Part shown: piece after piece, positions 12,062 to 23,467 of the stretch
How positions within the stretch are numbered: position 1 is the stretch's first letter
Layout: each line of letters begins with the position of its first letter
Source of the DNA: Juglans regia
Taxonomy: Eukaryota; Streptophyta; Magnoliopsida; Fagales; Juglandaceae
Assembly (NCBI RefSeq): GCF_001411555.2
Contig: NC_049912.1
Location: 2,063,001 to 2,127,000, forward strand
DNA length: 64,000 nt
Direction of reading: 5' to 3'
Made by a program: the position numbers and the translations under genes
Notes under the pieces: model-generated
What the model was told of the DNA's origin: nothing
What the model saw: only the letters and a program-made list of their open reading frames with translations
The model's database searches: none

Positions 12062-12984
12062 TCAAGCATGTGATCCCTTGTCTGCAATATTTCTTGCACG
12101 ACCTCTACTCATGAAAGGTCTAGTACATAACTCATCAGTTTGTGGGGCGGGGGGAGGGTAGCCATACAAAGCTTGGAAGGGGGTAAATCGTGTAGATGAG
12201 TGCTGAGTAGTGTTGTACCACCACTCAGCCAGAGGTACCCACTGTGACCAATCCCTAGGTCTGTCCCCAGCAAAACACCTCAAGAAATTCTCCGCACACT
12301 TGTTCATAGCCTCTTATTGTCCATCAGACTGTGGGTGATAGGCTGTACTAAAGGCCAGGTGCACTCCCTGAGTCTTAAACAACTCCTGCCAAAAAATACT
12401 AGTAAAGGTTTTGTCCCTGTCAAATACTATTGAATTAGGCAGTCCATGCAACTTCCAGATATGTTGAGTAAACAGTTGGGCTATAGTCTCGGCAGTGTAG
12501 GGGTGAGATATAGGAATGAAGTGCATGTACTTTGTTAACCTATCCATAAACCACAAACTGTTATAACCATAGGAAGGGGTAGGCCTTCAATAAAGTTCAT
12601 AGAGATTTCAGTCCAAGGCAAGGATGGAATATGAAGTGGTTGTAGTAGTCCACTAGGCCTTGTTTGGTCAGCTTTAACACCTTGACACACCTCACAATCC
12701 CAAATGAACTATTTCACCTCAACCTTGATTCCTTGCCAATAAAAGTCCTTTCTAAGCCTTTGGAGGGTTTTGTCATACCCTAAGTATCCCCCTATAGCAC
12801 TTGTGTGTAGTAAGTGCAGCATTTTCTGCCTAAACTCACTGCCATTAGCCACCAATAACCTTTGCTTGTAGAACATAAGCCCATCCCTTATACTATAAGT
12901 TGGGGGTAACTCCCCCTTTCTTGAATTCTCAAATTGCTCCTGCACCTTAGGATTCTGGCTATATCCTTCCTTTATTTCTTCCAT
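12062..12984 (-). pseudogene. Integrase (zinc-binding region and catalytic core), broken
   Basis: Integrase would insert the element's cDNA into chromosomes. Minus-strand 12984-12709 has the H2C2 region (LLHTSAIGGYLGYDKT, LRKDFYWQG). 12556-12314 has the core with MDRLTKY and VFDRDKTF, giving the first two Asp of the DDE triad. A stop (TAA) falls right after YHPQSDGQ at 12314, directly before the catalytic Glu, and the frame resumes at 12307-12062. Confidence 0.88.
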
Positions 12985-13029
12985 CCACTCTAAGGTGGGT
13001 AGTGAAATACTGCTAACATAGCCTTACTT

Positions 13030-13493
13030 TTCTGATCTTCCACTTCACTCTTTATAGACAAGGCATCTGCAACCTTGTTCTCAGGCCCCCTTTTGTATTC
13101 CACCAGCATATCATAACCAAGTAGCTTTGAAGTCCACTTCTATTGCATAGGAGTTCCTGCCTTTTGTTCCAATAGGTATTCCGCACTTTAATGGTCAGTT
13201 TTGACCACAAAGGGGTGGCCCAGTAGGTAGGGCCTCCATTTTTGCACTGCCATCACCAAGGCATGCAGCTCCTTCTCATAGGTAGATAAGTTTAAAATTT
13301 TGTCCTTCAATGCCTGGCTGTAATATGCTATTGGCTTATTCCTTTACATCAGCACAGCTCCAATTGCCCCTCCCAAAGCATCACACTCTATCACAAAAGA
13401 AAGGGTAAAATCTGGTAAGACTAGAACAGGGGGTTTAGTCGCTGCATCTTTTAGTTTTTGAAAGGCCTCTTTGGCTTCCTCACCCCAATGGAA
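13030..13493 (-). pseudogene. RNase H segment of the Ty3/gypsy polyprotein, broken
   Basis: Located between RT and integrase on the minus strand. Translations in shifting frames give FVIECDALGGAIGAVL-like and TNHHPL-like positions; stops are frequent. Assigned mainly by order. Confidence 0.65.
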
Positions 13494-14216
13494 CTAGGTC
13501 TTCTTTAACAGTTGAGTGAAGGGTACTGCAATACTCACATACCCCTTAATGAAACATCTATAATAGCCTGTTAAGCCCAGAAAACCCCTCAAATATCTCA
13601 AGGTAGTTGGTAAAGGCCACTCTCTCATTGCTGCCAACTTTTCTGGATCAACCTTCACACCCTCACTAGTGATCAAATGGCCTAGATAAGCTACTTCCTG
13701 AGCTGCAAACCTGCAATTAGACAATTTAGCCAATAGATTGTGTTGCTTCAATAACTCTAAGGTTACCTTCAAGTGCTTCTGGTGATCCTCCAAACTGGTG
13801 TTGTAGACCAGTATATTAAAAAAAAAAAAAACCAGCATGAACTTCCTAAGATAAGGCCTAAAGATTTCATTTATCAAATTTTGAAAAGTAAATGGTACAT
13901 TAGTAAGCCCAAAGGGCATCACTAGGAACTCACAGTGCTCGTCATGAGTCCTAAAAGCTGTTTTATGCACATCCTCAAGCTTCATTCTTATTTGGTGGTA
14001 TCCTGGACGTAGATCAAACTTAGAGAAAAATCTGGACCCACTTAATTCATCCAGCAACTCTTCCACCACTGGAATGGGAAACTTGTCATTCATAGTCACA
14101 TTATTTAAGGCCCTATAATCCACACAAACCCTCCATGTCCCATCTGGCTTCCTTATTAACAATATGGGAGAGGAATAAGGGTTGTTGCTAGGTCTGATTA
14201 CTCTTAAACTCAACAA
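13494..14216 (-). pseudogene. Reverse transcriptase, catalytic box destroyed
   Basis: A 240-codon frame with KPDGTWRVCVDYRALNNVT, DKFPIPVVEELLDEL, FSKFDLRPGYHQIRM, FLVMPFGLTNVPFTFQ, LGHLITSEGVKVDPEKL and LRGFLGLTGYYRCFI is a clear Ty3/gypsy RT. The metal-binding box that should read YFDDIL reads FFFFNIL because a poly-A run on the + strand (about 13817-13830) overlies it. The enzyme would therefore be dead even though the frame stays open. Confidence 0.93.
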
Positions 14217-14597
14217 CTCATTTACTATTTTTTCAGTCTCTTCTCTTTGGAAGTAGGGATAGCGGTATGGTCTTACTGAAGTTTGTTGAGTGTTTGGTTG
14301 TAAGGTGATGACATGGTGACCTTTCAGGGGTAGCCTTTTGGGATCTCCAAAAATCGAGGAGTACTAGTCAAGAATTTTTTTTATGGTAAGGGGTATTTCT
14401 GTGGGGGTAGAGTCTTTCTTTACTTCCACCATTTGTAACAATAGGCCCATTTTTTCCAGCTTATTGTTCTTATTGACATTCCATTCTTCAATCTACCTAG
14501 CTGGACACAACTCTCTCAGTTCCACAAACTGATTATTATACTGGAATTGCAAGAATAGCTACCTGAAATTCCATACAATTGATCCCAGTTCATGTAA

Positions 14598-15103
14598 CTA
14601 TTGCACCCCCAACAACATATCACAACCTGCCAACACCAAAACAAATGCATCCATGGTAAAAACAGTCCCCTGTAACTTCACTCTCAAACCTGCACAATTT
14701 CCTTCACTTTCCACTTGGTCACGATTTGCTACTCTCACCCTCAACTTTTCCTCTTCAATCACTGGGAATTCTCCATTTTTGACCACTAAAGGGTCCAAAA
14801 AATTATGAATGCTTCCCGATCTATTAATACAATGACCTCCTAACCTCCTACCCTTCCTTTCACCCTTATTGTTTTGGGGCTCAAGGACCCAATGGGTGCA
14901 TGCAAAGATATCTCGGGTTGGTCAGCACTAGTGACAAAATCCAAAACTTCTCCACCCTCAACCACTTCCTCTAATTTTACAGATTCAGTGGGTTCTTCTT
15001 CTATCTCCTCAATCAGAAATAACTTGGGTTGTTGGCACCTATGGCCAAGATTCCACTTGGAATCACAGTAGTAATAGAGACCCTTGTCCCTCATATCCTT
15101 CAT
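14598..15103 (-). pseudogene. Zinc-knuckle remnant and aspartic protease region
   Basis: 15103-14840 has a knuckle-like YYYCDSKWNLGHRCQQPKLF, which has the K-W..GHRC form but has lost one Cys position. 14798-14598 resembles the retropepsin C-terminal part (LQGTVFTMDAFVLVLAGCDM then LLGVQ). The two are out of frame with each other. Confidence 0.75.
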
Positions 15104-15214
15104 TTGTTATGGTTTTATCTTTTGGACTAGAATAATAGCCTTGGCATGGTGGTGTGAATTGTTGGTGAAGTTTACTGGAGGGTGCTTTAGAGTTCTAGGT
15201 TCATGAGGCTGGTA

Positions 15215-16001
15215 CTAACCCCTCGTATTCTTCCTACAGACTCCCACATTCTCTTCTTGGATCTTTGCCAAACTGTAGGTTGCCAATAAATTCTTGGGAT
15301 TAAACATGTGCACAGATAGTCTTATCTCATCTCTCAACCCACTTAAAAAGTAGCTGAGTTTATACCCTTCTGAGAGGCTTCTCAACCTATTAGACAACCC
15401 CTCAAAACTGGACCTATACTTTTCTATTGAACCAGTTTGTTTCATCCTGGTTAGAGATTCCATTGGATCATCATAAGATGATGGCCCAAATCTGACTAGT
15501 AAGGCTTGGCTAAATCCCTCCCAATCAAGGATGGTTCCAGATTCCTCCAAATCTTGGAACCACGCTAAGGCCAGACCCTCCATGTGAAATGATGCCAACC
15601 TCAGCTTATGTTGGGCCAAAGTGTTGTGACATGCAAAGTAGTGATTGGTCTTATACAACCAACCACTTGGGTCCTCACCATGAAAAGTAGGGAAATCAAT
15701 GGGGCTCCAACCCTTGCTCTCCATGTGCAAACCGATGGCCTTGATTGTTAGAGGAAGATTCCCCATGTGAGCTGCTGTTGTTGTTCTTTTTCTGTAACTC
15801 AATCGTGATAGTAGCCAGTTGTTGCATTACTGAATCTGATTGCCTTTTTAAAGCTAACATTTCTATTTCCAGGTTCTTGAGCTGTGAGTCAGTGGACTTC
15901 TTCAAGGAAGATAGCCCATCCTGAAGTTGATTGAGACATGTACCCCCTGCCATTATACTAAGCTGAAGGTTGAAGAAGACGATTGACAAAGAGATGGTCA
16001 C
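15215..16001 (-). pseudogene. Gag (retrotransposon capsid-type protein)
   Basis: Gag packages element RNA. Two overlapping minus frames cover it: 16001-15696 with an N-terminal coiled-coil-like stretch (LKKSTDSQLKNLEIEMLALK), and 15802-15215 with the capsid-type core (DFPTFHGEDPSGWLYKTNHY, MEGLALAWFQDLEESG, FGPSSYDDPMESLTRMKQTG, LSNRLRSLSEGYKLSYFLSG). A frameshift near 15700-15800 separates them. Confidence 0.88.
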
Positions 16002-16026
16002 TATGGATCACTCTCTGATACCAACG

Positions 16027-16512
16027 GTTACACTCTCAAATTCGTGATGTAAGTTAACAAATTTCTTTCCTGATGGATGACTGTAATAGTGAGCTCCTTA
16101 GAGGGGAGTACCTCCAGAAAGTATAGAGAGAGAAGAGGGAATGGATAACAACTTTCATTAAAAATTTAGTATAAACCTTGTGCACAGGACGTCCCCCTTC
16201 TAGTAGGGTTTGACACCATCGAATAACAAACTAGATTTTCTTCTAGAACATTCATCCTGTAACAGAATTACTAAAATAAGAAAATATGATTGAAATAAGA
16301 ACACTAGGCCCTCAGCCCATTGGACTCTCTAACAATACTGGATGCCAACTTATTATACCAACTAAGGCCTGTGATAGCCCATAAGCCATACCCACACACC
16401 AAATACAAAAACCCAGCCCAGCCAACGGCCCATCAACACTTTATCCCCTTCAATCCTTCGAATCCTTTCGTTCACCCTTATTTCAATCCCTAATTCCATC
16501 GGGCGTGTGACA
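16027..16512 (-). repeat. 5' LTR of the minus-strand Ty3/gypsy element
   Basis: Partner of 10944-11416. Read on the minus strand it starts TGTCACACGCCCG and runs into the primer-binding site at 16023. Confidence 0.88.
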
Positions 16513-16526
16513 TACAGTCACAAAGA

Positions 16527-16676
16527 GATTATACAAAAATAAATTCATAAATTGATATAACTTCATATGAAACGTTAGATCTAGTTTACAATAAAAGTAA
16601 TTTTATAGTCTAACATACTGCATCATAATGTGTCAATTTGTAAGTTTACTTTTATAGAATTTGTTTGTGACTAGAC
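16527..16676. mobile_element. Short palindromic MITE, copy 1
   Basis: About 150 bp with self-complementary ends (GTCACAAAGAG... and ...TTTGTTTGTGAC). Similar internal words (ACGTTAGAT, AAAGTAA) occur at 35358-35505, so it is a dispersed family. Confidence 0.6.
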
Positions 16677-16677
16677 C

Positions 16678-16948
16678 TAGTTTGGATGTTGAAAGCCTCT
16701 CATCTCATCTCATCTTATTTCAATATCCAAACGACAATTCAATTTTTTCAAATCTCAAAACAAAAATAATATTAAAAATTTATATTCTAATAATATTTTA
16801 ACGTTATAATATTTTTACTCAACTTTTTATTTCTCCTTTTCCAAAATCTCATAAAACATCTCAACTCAAATTATTTCAATACTAGTCACAAACTATTTTA
16901 CTACTATTCACAGATCATCTCATCTCATCTCATCTCACTATCTAAAAT
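16678..16948 (-). mobile_element. MITE of the GTTTGGAT / GAGATGAG family, uninterrupted long copy
   Basis: Ends are TAGTTTGGAT and CACTATCTAAAATC with CATCTCATCTCATC blocks just inside. Read on the minus strand it aligns along most of its length with the copy split by LINE B (24236-24328 plus 26045-26331), so it shows what that locus looked like before the LINE arrived. Confidence 0.78.
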
Positions 16949-17073
16949 CTTAATAATTTTCAAAATCTTAACTTCATACGGGAAAGATCAATACTTGAAT
17001 CATGCTTATGTCACATTGAATAAAAAAGACCAAAATATCTTTAGGGTGCTAAAATATTGTAATGCTACATACA

Positions 17074-17210
17074 GTTATGGGTTGTGCAAACATTGCATTC
17101 CTTTTGAAAATGAGTGGGGTCCATCATTAAAAAATTAATATTTTTATGTGGATTCTATATATACTCACTTTTTTTTCAAAAGGATGCTCAACGATTGCAC
17201 ACTCCATAAC
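17074..17210. mobile_element. Hairpin MITE of 137 bp
   Basis: The left arm GTTATGGGTTGTGCAA...CCTTTTGAAAA...GAGT is answered by ACTCAC...CAAAAGG...TTGCACACTCCATAAC. The arms are over 40 bp with few mismatches and the middle is AT-rich. No coding capacity. Confidence 0.8.
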
Positions 17211-17655
17211 AGTAAATATAATTTCTTGCTTAAATATTGCTGCAATTAGTACTTAGGGTGTTCAGTTTAATTTGTCTACATTTATGGACTTAACCAAGGG
17301 AGATATTCGATTTGCTAATGTTGCTCCTCACTCTGGTGTTGCTCACGGCCTGAATAGAAAACTAAAGAATATTCAGTAAGAATCCAAGACCTGCAATGAT
17401 AAGTATCTCCAACAAGCCAAATCCCGGGCAGATCAACTTGTAGCATCCATCTTCGAACATAAAAAATGTTTCAACAACAATCCTCGACCTTTGCAAAACA
17501 CTCTTCTGAACTCTGCAAACAGTTTTACCACACTAGAGCATGATGTCAAATCCATGGAAAATTGAATCATAAGACATTGGATTGTTATCATTGCATGTAC
17601 TACTAATACTAGGGGTGGGCACCATGCACCCGCTCAATTTGCAACCATGCCCGAG
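17211..17655. other. Spacer, possible host-gene or TE debris
   Basis: No usable frame. The last part (about 17620-17655, GGGGTGGGCACC...) resembles the GC-rich repeats seen near 23090 and 29190, so the next LTR element may have landed in such a repeat. Confidence 0.4.
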
Positions 17656-18136
17656 TGTAAGTGGTGTTCTAGAAAGGGAAGTCTGGGTTGGTTTTATGAA
17701 GAAAGAGAACAGTAACAGTATTAATAGAAGGGTGAAACGTTAAGTTACGGCTTTAGAAAAGCAGTGTGTTTTGCAAAGGAATGAAGGATAATAGCAGTGG
17801 TGCAAAACGGTGCGATGTAGCTTTGGTTATGTGGTGCATTTTGTTAAGGTTGAAGAGCAGTAGTTGGGCTTAAATGAAATGATGCGTATTGATTAGTTTT
17901 GTAATAAAACATTACATTCTACTTAGTAGTAGTTTGAGAAGAGTATAAATTTTAGAATCATGTGAATGGAGATTAATTCTGATGTATGTTGAAACTAAGT
18001 GGAGTTTGGAGGTTACTCAAAAATCTCTTCCAAAAAATGACAATTACGTTCTTGGATTTTCTTCTTGAGTTCTTATTTTCTTGCATTTTCTTGTTCTAGT
18101 CCTGTTTGGTTAGTGAAAGGAAGTAAGCCCGTGACA
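17656..18136 (+). repeat. 5' LTR with a deletion near its start
   Basis: Begins TGTAAGTGGTGTTCTAG, whereas the 3' LTR has about 45 extra bases between TGTAAAGG and TGTGTTCTGG. Ends CCCGTGACA. Confidence 0.85.
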
Positions 18137-18369
18137 AATGGTATCAGAGAGGCCGATCCTCTCATGCAGAAGGCACGTGTGCAGTAGCTTTGAAGTTACA
18201 CCAAGAAGGCTCACAGTGGCAATAAGAAGTAATTCAGAAGAAGTTGGATGATCATCATCATGCCACCTATTAAATTACCAACATGTTAGACCAACTCACT
18301 GATATGATTAGAATATTAGTTAAAATTCACTAAGTAAATCCTTTTGAGGAGGGGTCTCATGGGCCCAAA

Positions 18370-18860
18370 GTGATGAATAATGATGAGAGAGGATTCTTCC
18401 CAAGGGGAGTTAGGCTTGAATTTCCCCATGTTGATGGAAATAATCATGCTGGGTGGATTTTCAAAGTCACCCAATACTTTAAATTCCATCAAACATCAAA
18501 GAGTCAAAAGCTTTTGATGGCTCCTTACCATATGGAGGGTGAGGCTTTGGTGTGGTATCAAGATGCTGTCAATTGTGAAATTTTCATAGGGTGGGACTCA
18601 TTTGTGAAGGCCTTGCATATGAGGTTTGGGCCCATAGCTTATGATGATCCTATGGAGGCTTTAACTCGCTTAAAGCAAATCTCTCTGAGACTTCCTACAA
18701 GGCCCAATTTGAAGGATTATCCAGCAAACTAAAGGGTCTGTCAGAAAGGCATAAACTAAGTTGTTTCTTGAGTGGATTGAATGATGTGATTCGTTTGCAT
18801 GTACAAATGCTCAATCCATTCAATTTAATGCAGAATTTGGTTTAGCAAAAAGTCAAGAGG
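18370..18860 (+). pseudogene. Gag fragment
   Basis: 18370-18732 reads FPHVDGNNHAGWIFKVTQYF, MEGEALVWYQDAVNCEIF and MRFGPIAYDDPMEALTRLKQ, the capsid-type core also found in the minus-strand element. A frameshift near 18695 moves the following LSSKLKGLSERHKLSCFLSG into another frame. Confidence 0.88.
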
Positions 18861-19219
18861 AATATTTGATGACTTCAAGGAAGTCTTGGAGGAATGTTGG
18901 AATGAATATTGATAAAGGGCAATCTAAGACAGCGGGGGAAAGAAGTGAAGTGTAGAGAAGTAGTGTTCTAGTTAGAAAGATTTTTTCTTCACAGATGGAT
19001 GAGGAGAAGAAAGTAGCTTTGTTATCACTGTGAAGAAAAATGGAATGCAACACATGTATGAAAAAATCCAAAGCTGTATCTTTTACGAGTGGAGGATTCT
19101 GTAATAGAAAATGCAGAAAGTATAAATGACAGTGAAGGAGTGATCAACTCAGAGGAGGGATAAAGGGGTGAGGAAGAAAACTTGAAAATATCTATCCATG
19201 CCATCTCAGGTGTTCTATT

Positions 19220-19420
19220 AATAATGCCATGATATTTTTTGGGAGGATTAAGGCATGTTCAGTGGAGATTCTAGTGGATTCAGAAAGCACTCATAATTTC
19301 TTGGATCCACTAGTGGCTCAAGAAGCTAAATTGAGAATTCAAAAGGATTCAAACTTACAAGTTATAAAGTGTCTAATGGCGATAAAGGGTTGAGCAAAGG
19401 AAGTGTGAAGAGTTTATTAA
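19220..19420 (+). pseudogene. Aspartic protease remnant with altered active site
   Basis: The frame from about 19229 reads FGRIKACSVEILVDSESTHN then FLD. The retropepsin motif D-S/T-G is D-S-E here, so the glycine is lost. Confidence 0.75.
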
Positions 19421-19675
19421 AATACAAGGCTAAAAGTTTTCAGTTCCTTTTTATGTGCTAATCTTGGGGGGCAATTGTACTTGGGGTGCAGTGGCTGAAA
19501 ACCTAGGGGCCCATCAATTGAGACTTTACCAGAATGTCTATGAGTTTCACTACAGAAAAGACAAATGTGGTTTTGCAAGGGATTAGCTCTAGCAATTTGG
19601 AGGTGCAAGCTGAGGGTAAGTGTCTGAAAGTCATCTTTTGTGAGAAGACAAGGTTGGTTTTTGTAGTTAATAGTT

Positions 19676-20540
19676 GTGGATCAGAAGGAACAGTCTGAGA
19701 GCTCTCATAAAGAAGTAGCTAAGACTATTGATGAGTTTAAAAATGTCTTTGCAAAACCAGTGGGGTTACCACCTGTAAGAACTTTTGACCATCCCATTAT
19801 CTTGAAAGAGGGAACTTCTCCTGTGTCAATTAGGCCATATAGATACCCTCACTACCATAAAACAAAAATTGAAAAAAATAGTTCAGGACTCATTGAAGTC
19901 TAGGGTGGTGAGACCTAGCCAAAATCCTTTCTTTTCACCTATTTTATTGGTGAAAAAGGCAAATGGAAGCTGGAGGATGTGTGTAGATTATCGTACATTG
20001 AATCAAGAAACCATCAAGGACAAGTTTCCCATACCTGTCATTGATGAATTACTTGATAAATTATTTGGAGCAAGCGTATTTTTTGACTTGGACTTGAGGT
20101 CAGGCTATCGCCAAATCAGAGTTAAGGAAGAGGATATCTAAAAGATAATATTTCGAACTCATGAGGGTCACTATGAGTTCTTGGTCATGCATTTTGGCCT
20201 TACAAATGCCCCAGCTACATTCCAAGGGGTTGATGAATAATGTCTTCATACCCTTCCTAAGGAGACCTTTTTCAATGACATATTGGTTTGTATCAGGACT
20301 GTTTCTGACCATTTGATGCATCTCAAGTCTGTTTTGGAAGTGTTGAGGCAGCATAGCTTGTATGCCAAAATGCAAGTTTAGGGTGGTTGAGATTGAGTAT
20401 TTGGGCCATATCATTTCATGCAGTGGAGTTAAGGCTGACCTTTCAAGACAACTTCAATGGTGGAATGGGCTATACCATCATATTTAAATTCATTGAGGGG
20501 ATTCTTGAGCCTCACAGGTTACTGTAGAAAATTCATAAAC
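19676..20540 (+). pseudogene. Reverse transcriptase, broken
   Basis: VVRPSQNPFFSPILLVKKAN, WRMCVDYRTLNQETIKDKFP and FFDLDLRSGYRQIRVKEEDI identify a Ty3 RT in the frame at 19869-20141. The catalytic box near 20268-20291 reads FFNDILVC, with the first Asp of the DD pair replaced by Asn. Several frameshifts follow. Confidence 0.9.
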
Positions 20541-21010
20541 AATTTTTTATCTATAGCAGCCCCATTAACTGTTTTACTGAAGAAAAAAAAAACTCATTTA
20601 TTTGGACTGATGAAGCTACCATAGCATTTCTCTTGTTTAAACAAGTTGACAACCAGTCTCTTGCTTTGATGTTACCAGAATTTTCAAAGAAATTTATTAT
20701 TGAGTGTGATGCTTCTGGGTTAGTTTAGGTGTTGTGCTTATGCAAGAAGGCCAGCCTATTGCATTTTATAGCAAGACTTTGAATGGTAAAGCTTTATTAC
20801 TTTCTACTTATGAGAATAAGTTGTTAGCTATAGTGTTTGCAGTTAGCAAATAGGGACCATACTTATTGGGGCAAACCTTTAAGGTCAAAACTAATCAACA
20901 TGCTTTGGAAAACTTGTTGGAACAAAAAGTGGGAATCGAGGCTCAATAAAAATGAATATCAAAATTGATGGGGGTATGATTTCACAATTGACTCTAAAGG
21001 AGGCAAGGAA
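20541..21010 (+). pseudogene. RNase H remnant
   Basis: Broken frames with FIWTDEATIAF near 20599 and FIIECDASG near 20692-20718, typical of Ty3 RNase H, then further stops. Confidence 0.75.
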
Positions 21011-21016
21011 AATCAT

Positions 21017-21870
21017 GTGGTTGTTGAACTTTCTAGAAGAGTTGAGGAGGAGACAACCACTATGACCTTAATTTCTTTTCCAACTCCACTTTGGATAGAG
21101 GAACTTAAGCAAAACTATTTTTTATGTCCAAGACTGAGTGAGATTCATTCTAAGTTGCAGCAAGGGCTAGAAGGCCCAAAGTATTACTCAGTGCAACATG
21201 GCTTATTGCTAAGGAAAGGGAAGTTAGTGGTGGTTCCTTCTTCACCATTTAAGGCCAGGATATTGCAACATATATACCATAGCCCACTAGTAGGACATGT
21301 GGGTTACCATAAGACACTACATAAGTCAAGAATGGATTTCTATTCGGAGGGCATGCACAAGGATATTAAAAAAACGGTTAGGGGATGTGATGTGTGCCAA
21401 GCTAACAAGTATGAAACACTCCATCCACCTGGGTTATTGCACCCACTATCGGCGCCTAACTCTCCATAGTTGGGACTTCCATGGACTTCATTGAAGGCCT
21501 TCCTCTCTCAAATGAATCAAGTGTGGTATTCACTGTGGTAGACAGACTCACAAAATTTGCCCATTTTTTCCTCTTTCACACCTCTATACAACAAGTAAAG
21601 TGGCTTAGGTGTTCTTTTCTAATGTTTTCAAACTCCATGGATTACTAAGTCCCATGTCTTGGATAGGGACCCAGTCTTTACCAACTACTTTTCGAATGAG
21701 CTATTTCACTTACAAGGAACATCATTGAATTTTAGTTCAGCATATCACCCTCAATCTGATGGCCAAACTAGAGCATTGAACAAGTGTTTAGAGGGTTAAT
21801 TGGGATGCTACAATAGTGACAAACTAAAGGAGTGGAACATGTGGATTCCTATGCAAGAATGATGTTACAA
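21017..21870 (+). pseudogene. Integrase remnant (H2C2 and core)
   Basis: The frame at 21017-21469 gives the zinc region (HSPLVGHVGYHKTLHKSRMD, VRGCDVCQANKYE). The core continues at about 21480-21800 (FTVVDRLTKFAHF, then YHPQSDGQT in pieces). The residue after GQT is Arg in the frame I read, where the catalytic Glu is expected. Confidence 0.85.
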
Positions 21871-22084
21871 CAACACATGTCGCACTTTCATTGGAATCAC
21901 ACTTTATGGGTACCCTCCACCCAAGCTGCTAGCTTACATTCTAGGGACAACTCCTAATGCTGTAGTGGATTAGCTATTGAGGTCAAGGGGGCAACTCCTG
22001 TCACTATTAACAAAGAACGTGCATAAGACTCAGCAGAGAATGAAAATGTTTGCTAATAGAAAGAGGAGATTAAGAAGTTTTTAG

Positions 22085-22506
22085 GTGGGAAAGTGGGTCT
22101 TTTTTAGGCTCCAACCTTACAGGCAAAAGACAGTTTCCATATGCCATAACATGAAGTTAGCTCCAAGATTCTATGGTGTCTTTCAAGTAATGGCAAGAAT
22201 AGAGATAGTGGCCTATAAATTGAATTTACATCCACCTCCAAAATACACCCAATTTTTCATGTGTCTTGTTTGAAGAAAAAGTTAGGACAGAACATCACTC
22301 CATTACCTACATTTCCTCCACTTGATCCATAGGGATAGATTCAACTTAAGCCAAAGTTGATTTTAGAAAGAAGGATGAGAAAATTTGGAAATCTACGTCT
22401 ACTGAGGAGCTTGTCAAATGGGTGGGGGCAATAGTTGGGAGTCTTTGTGGAAGCTGAAAAATCCTTACCCACAACTTGTGGGCAATGTCCTTTAGTGGGG
22501 GGGAGT
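22085..22506 (+). pseudogene. Integrase C-terminal end and 3' untranslated part
   Basis: 22085-22273 reads VGKWVFFRLQPYRQKTV and IVAYKLNLHPPPKYTQFF, the YxLxLP..xIHPVFHVS region in decayed form. After it, broken frames lead to the polypurine tract. Confidence 0.7.
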
Positions 22507-22962
22507 TGTAAAGGCCTTGAGGCCAAGGGCCTTAAAGGGGAAAGGAATATAAGATGTGTTCTGGAAAGAAGTCTGGGTTGGTTTTATGAAGAGAGGGAAG
22601 GGTAACGGTATAAACAAAACGAAGGGTGAAAATGGTGCATTGTGGATTTAGTGAAGCAGTGCGTTCTGTTAAGGTTGAACAACATTAGTTGGGCTTAACT
22701 GAAATGATGCATATTGAGTAGTTTTGTAATAAAGCGTTGCAATTTACTTAGCAGTAGTTTGAGAAGAGTATAAAGCTTAGAATCATGTGAATGGAGATTC
22801 ATTCTAATGTATGTTGAAACTAAGTGAAGTTTAGAGATTACTCGAAAATCTCTTCCAAGAAATGGCACTTATGTTCTTGGATTTTCTTTCTTGAGTTCTT
22901 GTTTTCTTGCATTTTCTTGCTCCAGTCTTGTTTGGTTACTGAAAGAAAGTAAGCTCGTGACA
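22507..22962 (+). repeat. 3' LTR
   Basis: 456 bp, TGTAAAGGCC to CTCGTGACA, partner of 17656-18136. Confidence 0.87.
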
Positions 22963-23467
22963 TTGAAGATGGCAAACCAACGTAACACTGCAAACTTGGA
23001 GAACGTGCAAATTTAACAACCCTACTTTAATGGAGATGAAGGTGGTGATGTGGGATTGGCTTTGCTCTGCAGATTTCAAAAGGCTTGCTGGGGGGGCTGG
23101 GCGGGGTAGTTGGCAAACTACCCATTTGTTTTTATATGCAGGAGTGGGGACCGGGTTAGTACTCCACCCGCGTACCTAGTTCATTTTATAAAATAAAAAT
23201 GCCCTAAGTTTCAAAACAACAACCGTCATTCAACACAAATTCTTTCTCTCCTTCATGCTCGTCGCCCAATACCAATTCTGCTTCTTCTCCTCCTCCTCTT
23301 CTTCTCCTCACAAACCCCATATCCACGACAGTCTGTAGCCGGCACACCTTCGTCTTCCTCATATTTATCCTCATATTTATCTTCTTTCTCTTCTCCTCTC
23401 CTTCTTCCTCTTCTCTTATTCTCTGTGCAAACCCTTGGCTAGTCATGGACGTGGTTTTTTGTGTAAA
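22963..23467. other. Spacer with GC-rich repeat remnant
   Basis: 23085-23180 holds a G/C-rich stretch (GGGGCTGGGCGGGGTAG, ACTCCACCCGCG) unlike its AT-rich surroundings, probably the edge of a transposon. A CT-rich stretch (about 23270-23425) reads open on the minus strand only because of its low complexity. No gene. Confidence 0.45.

Larger units (their letters stand above)
10944..16512 (-). mobile_element. Ty3/gypsy LTR retrotransposon with chromodomain-type end, degenerate
   Basis: LTRs of about 470-490 bp flank a complete minus-strand order: gag, protease, RT, RNase H, integrase, then a C-terminal domain ending in HPMFHVSQLKK-like sequence. The primer-binding site (minus) is TGGTATCAGAGAG at 16011-16023, matching initiator-tRNA-Met use. 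On the minus strand the LTR begins TGTCACACGCCCG. Stops and frameshifts occur throughout. I did not find a matching 5-bp target duplication, so the ends are approximate to a few bases. A 117-bp MITE has inserted at 11885-12001. Confidence 0.93.
17656..22962 (+). mobile_element. Ty3/gypsy LTR retrotransposon, + strand, degenerate
   Basis: LTRs at 17656-18136 and 22507-22962, primer-binding site TGGTATCAGAGAG at 18139-18151 and a G-rich polypurine tract (TAGTGGGGGGGAGT) just before the 3' LTR. Gag, protease, RT, RNase H and integrase remnants follow in Ty3 order. Stops are very frequent, more than in the 10944-16512 element. No matching target duplication was found, perhaps because the first LTR has lost sequence at its 5' end. 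Confidence 0.92.
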
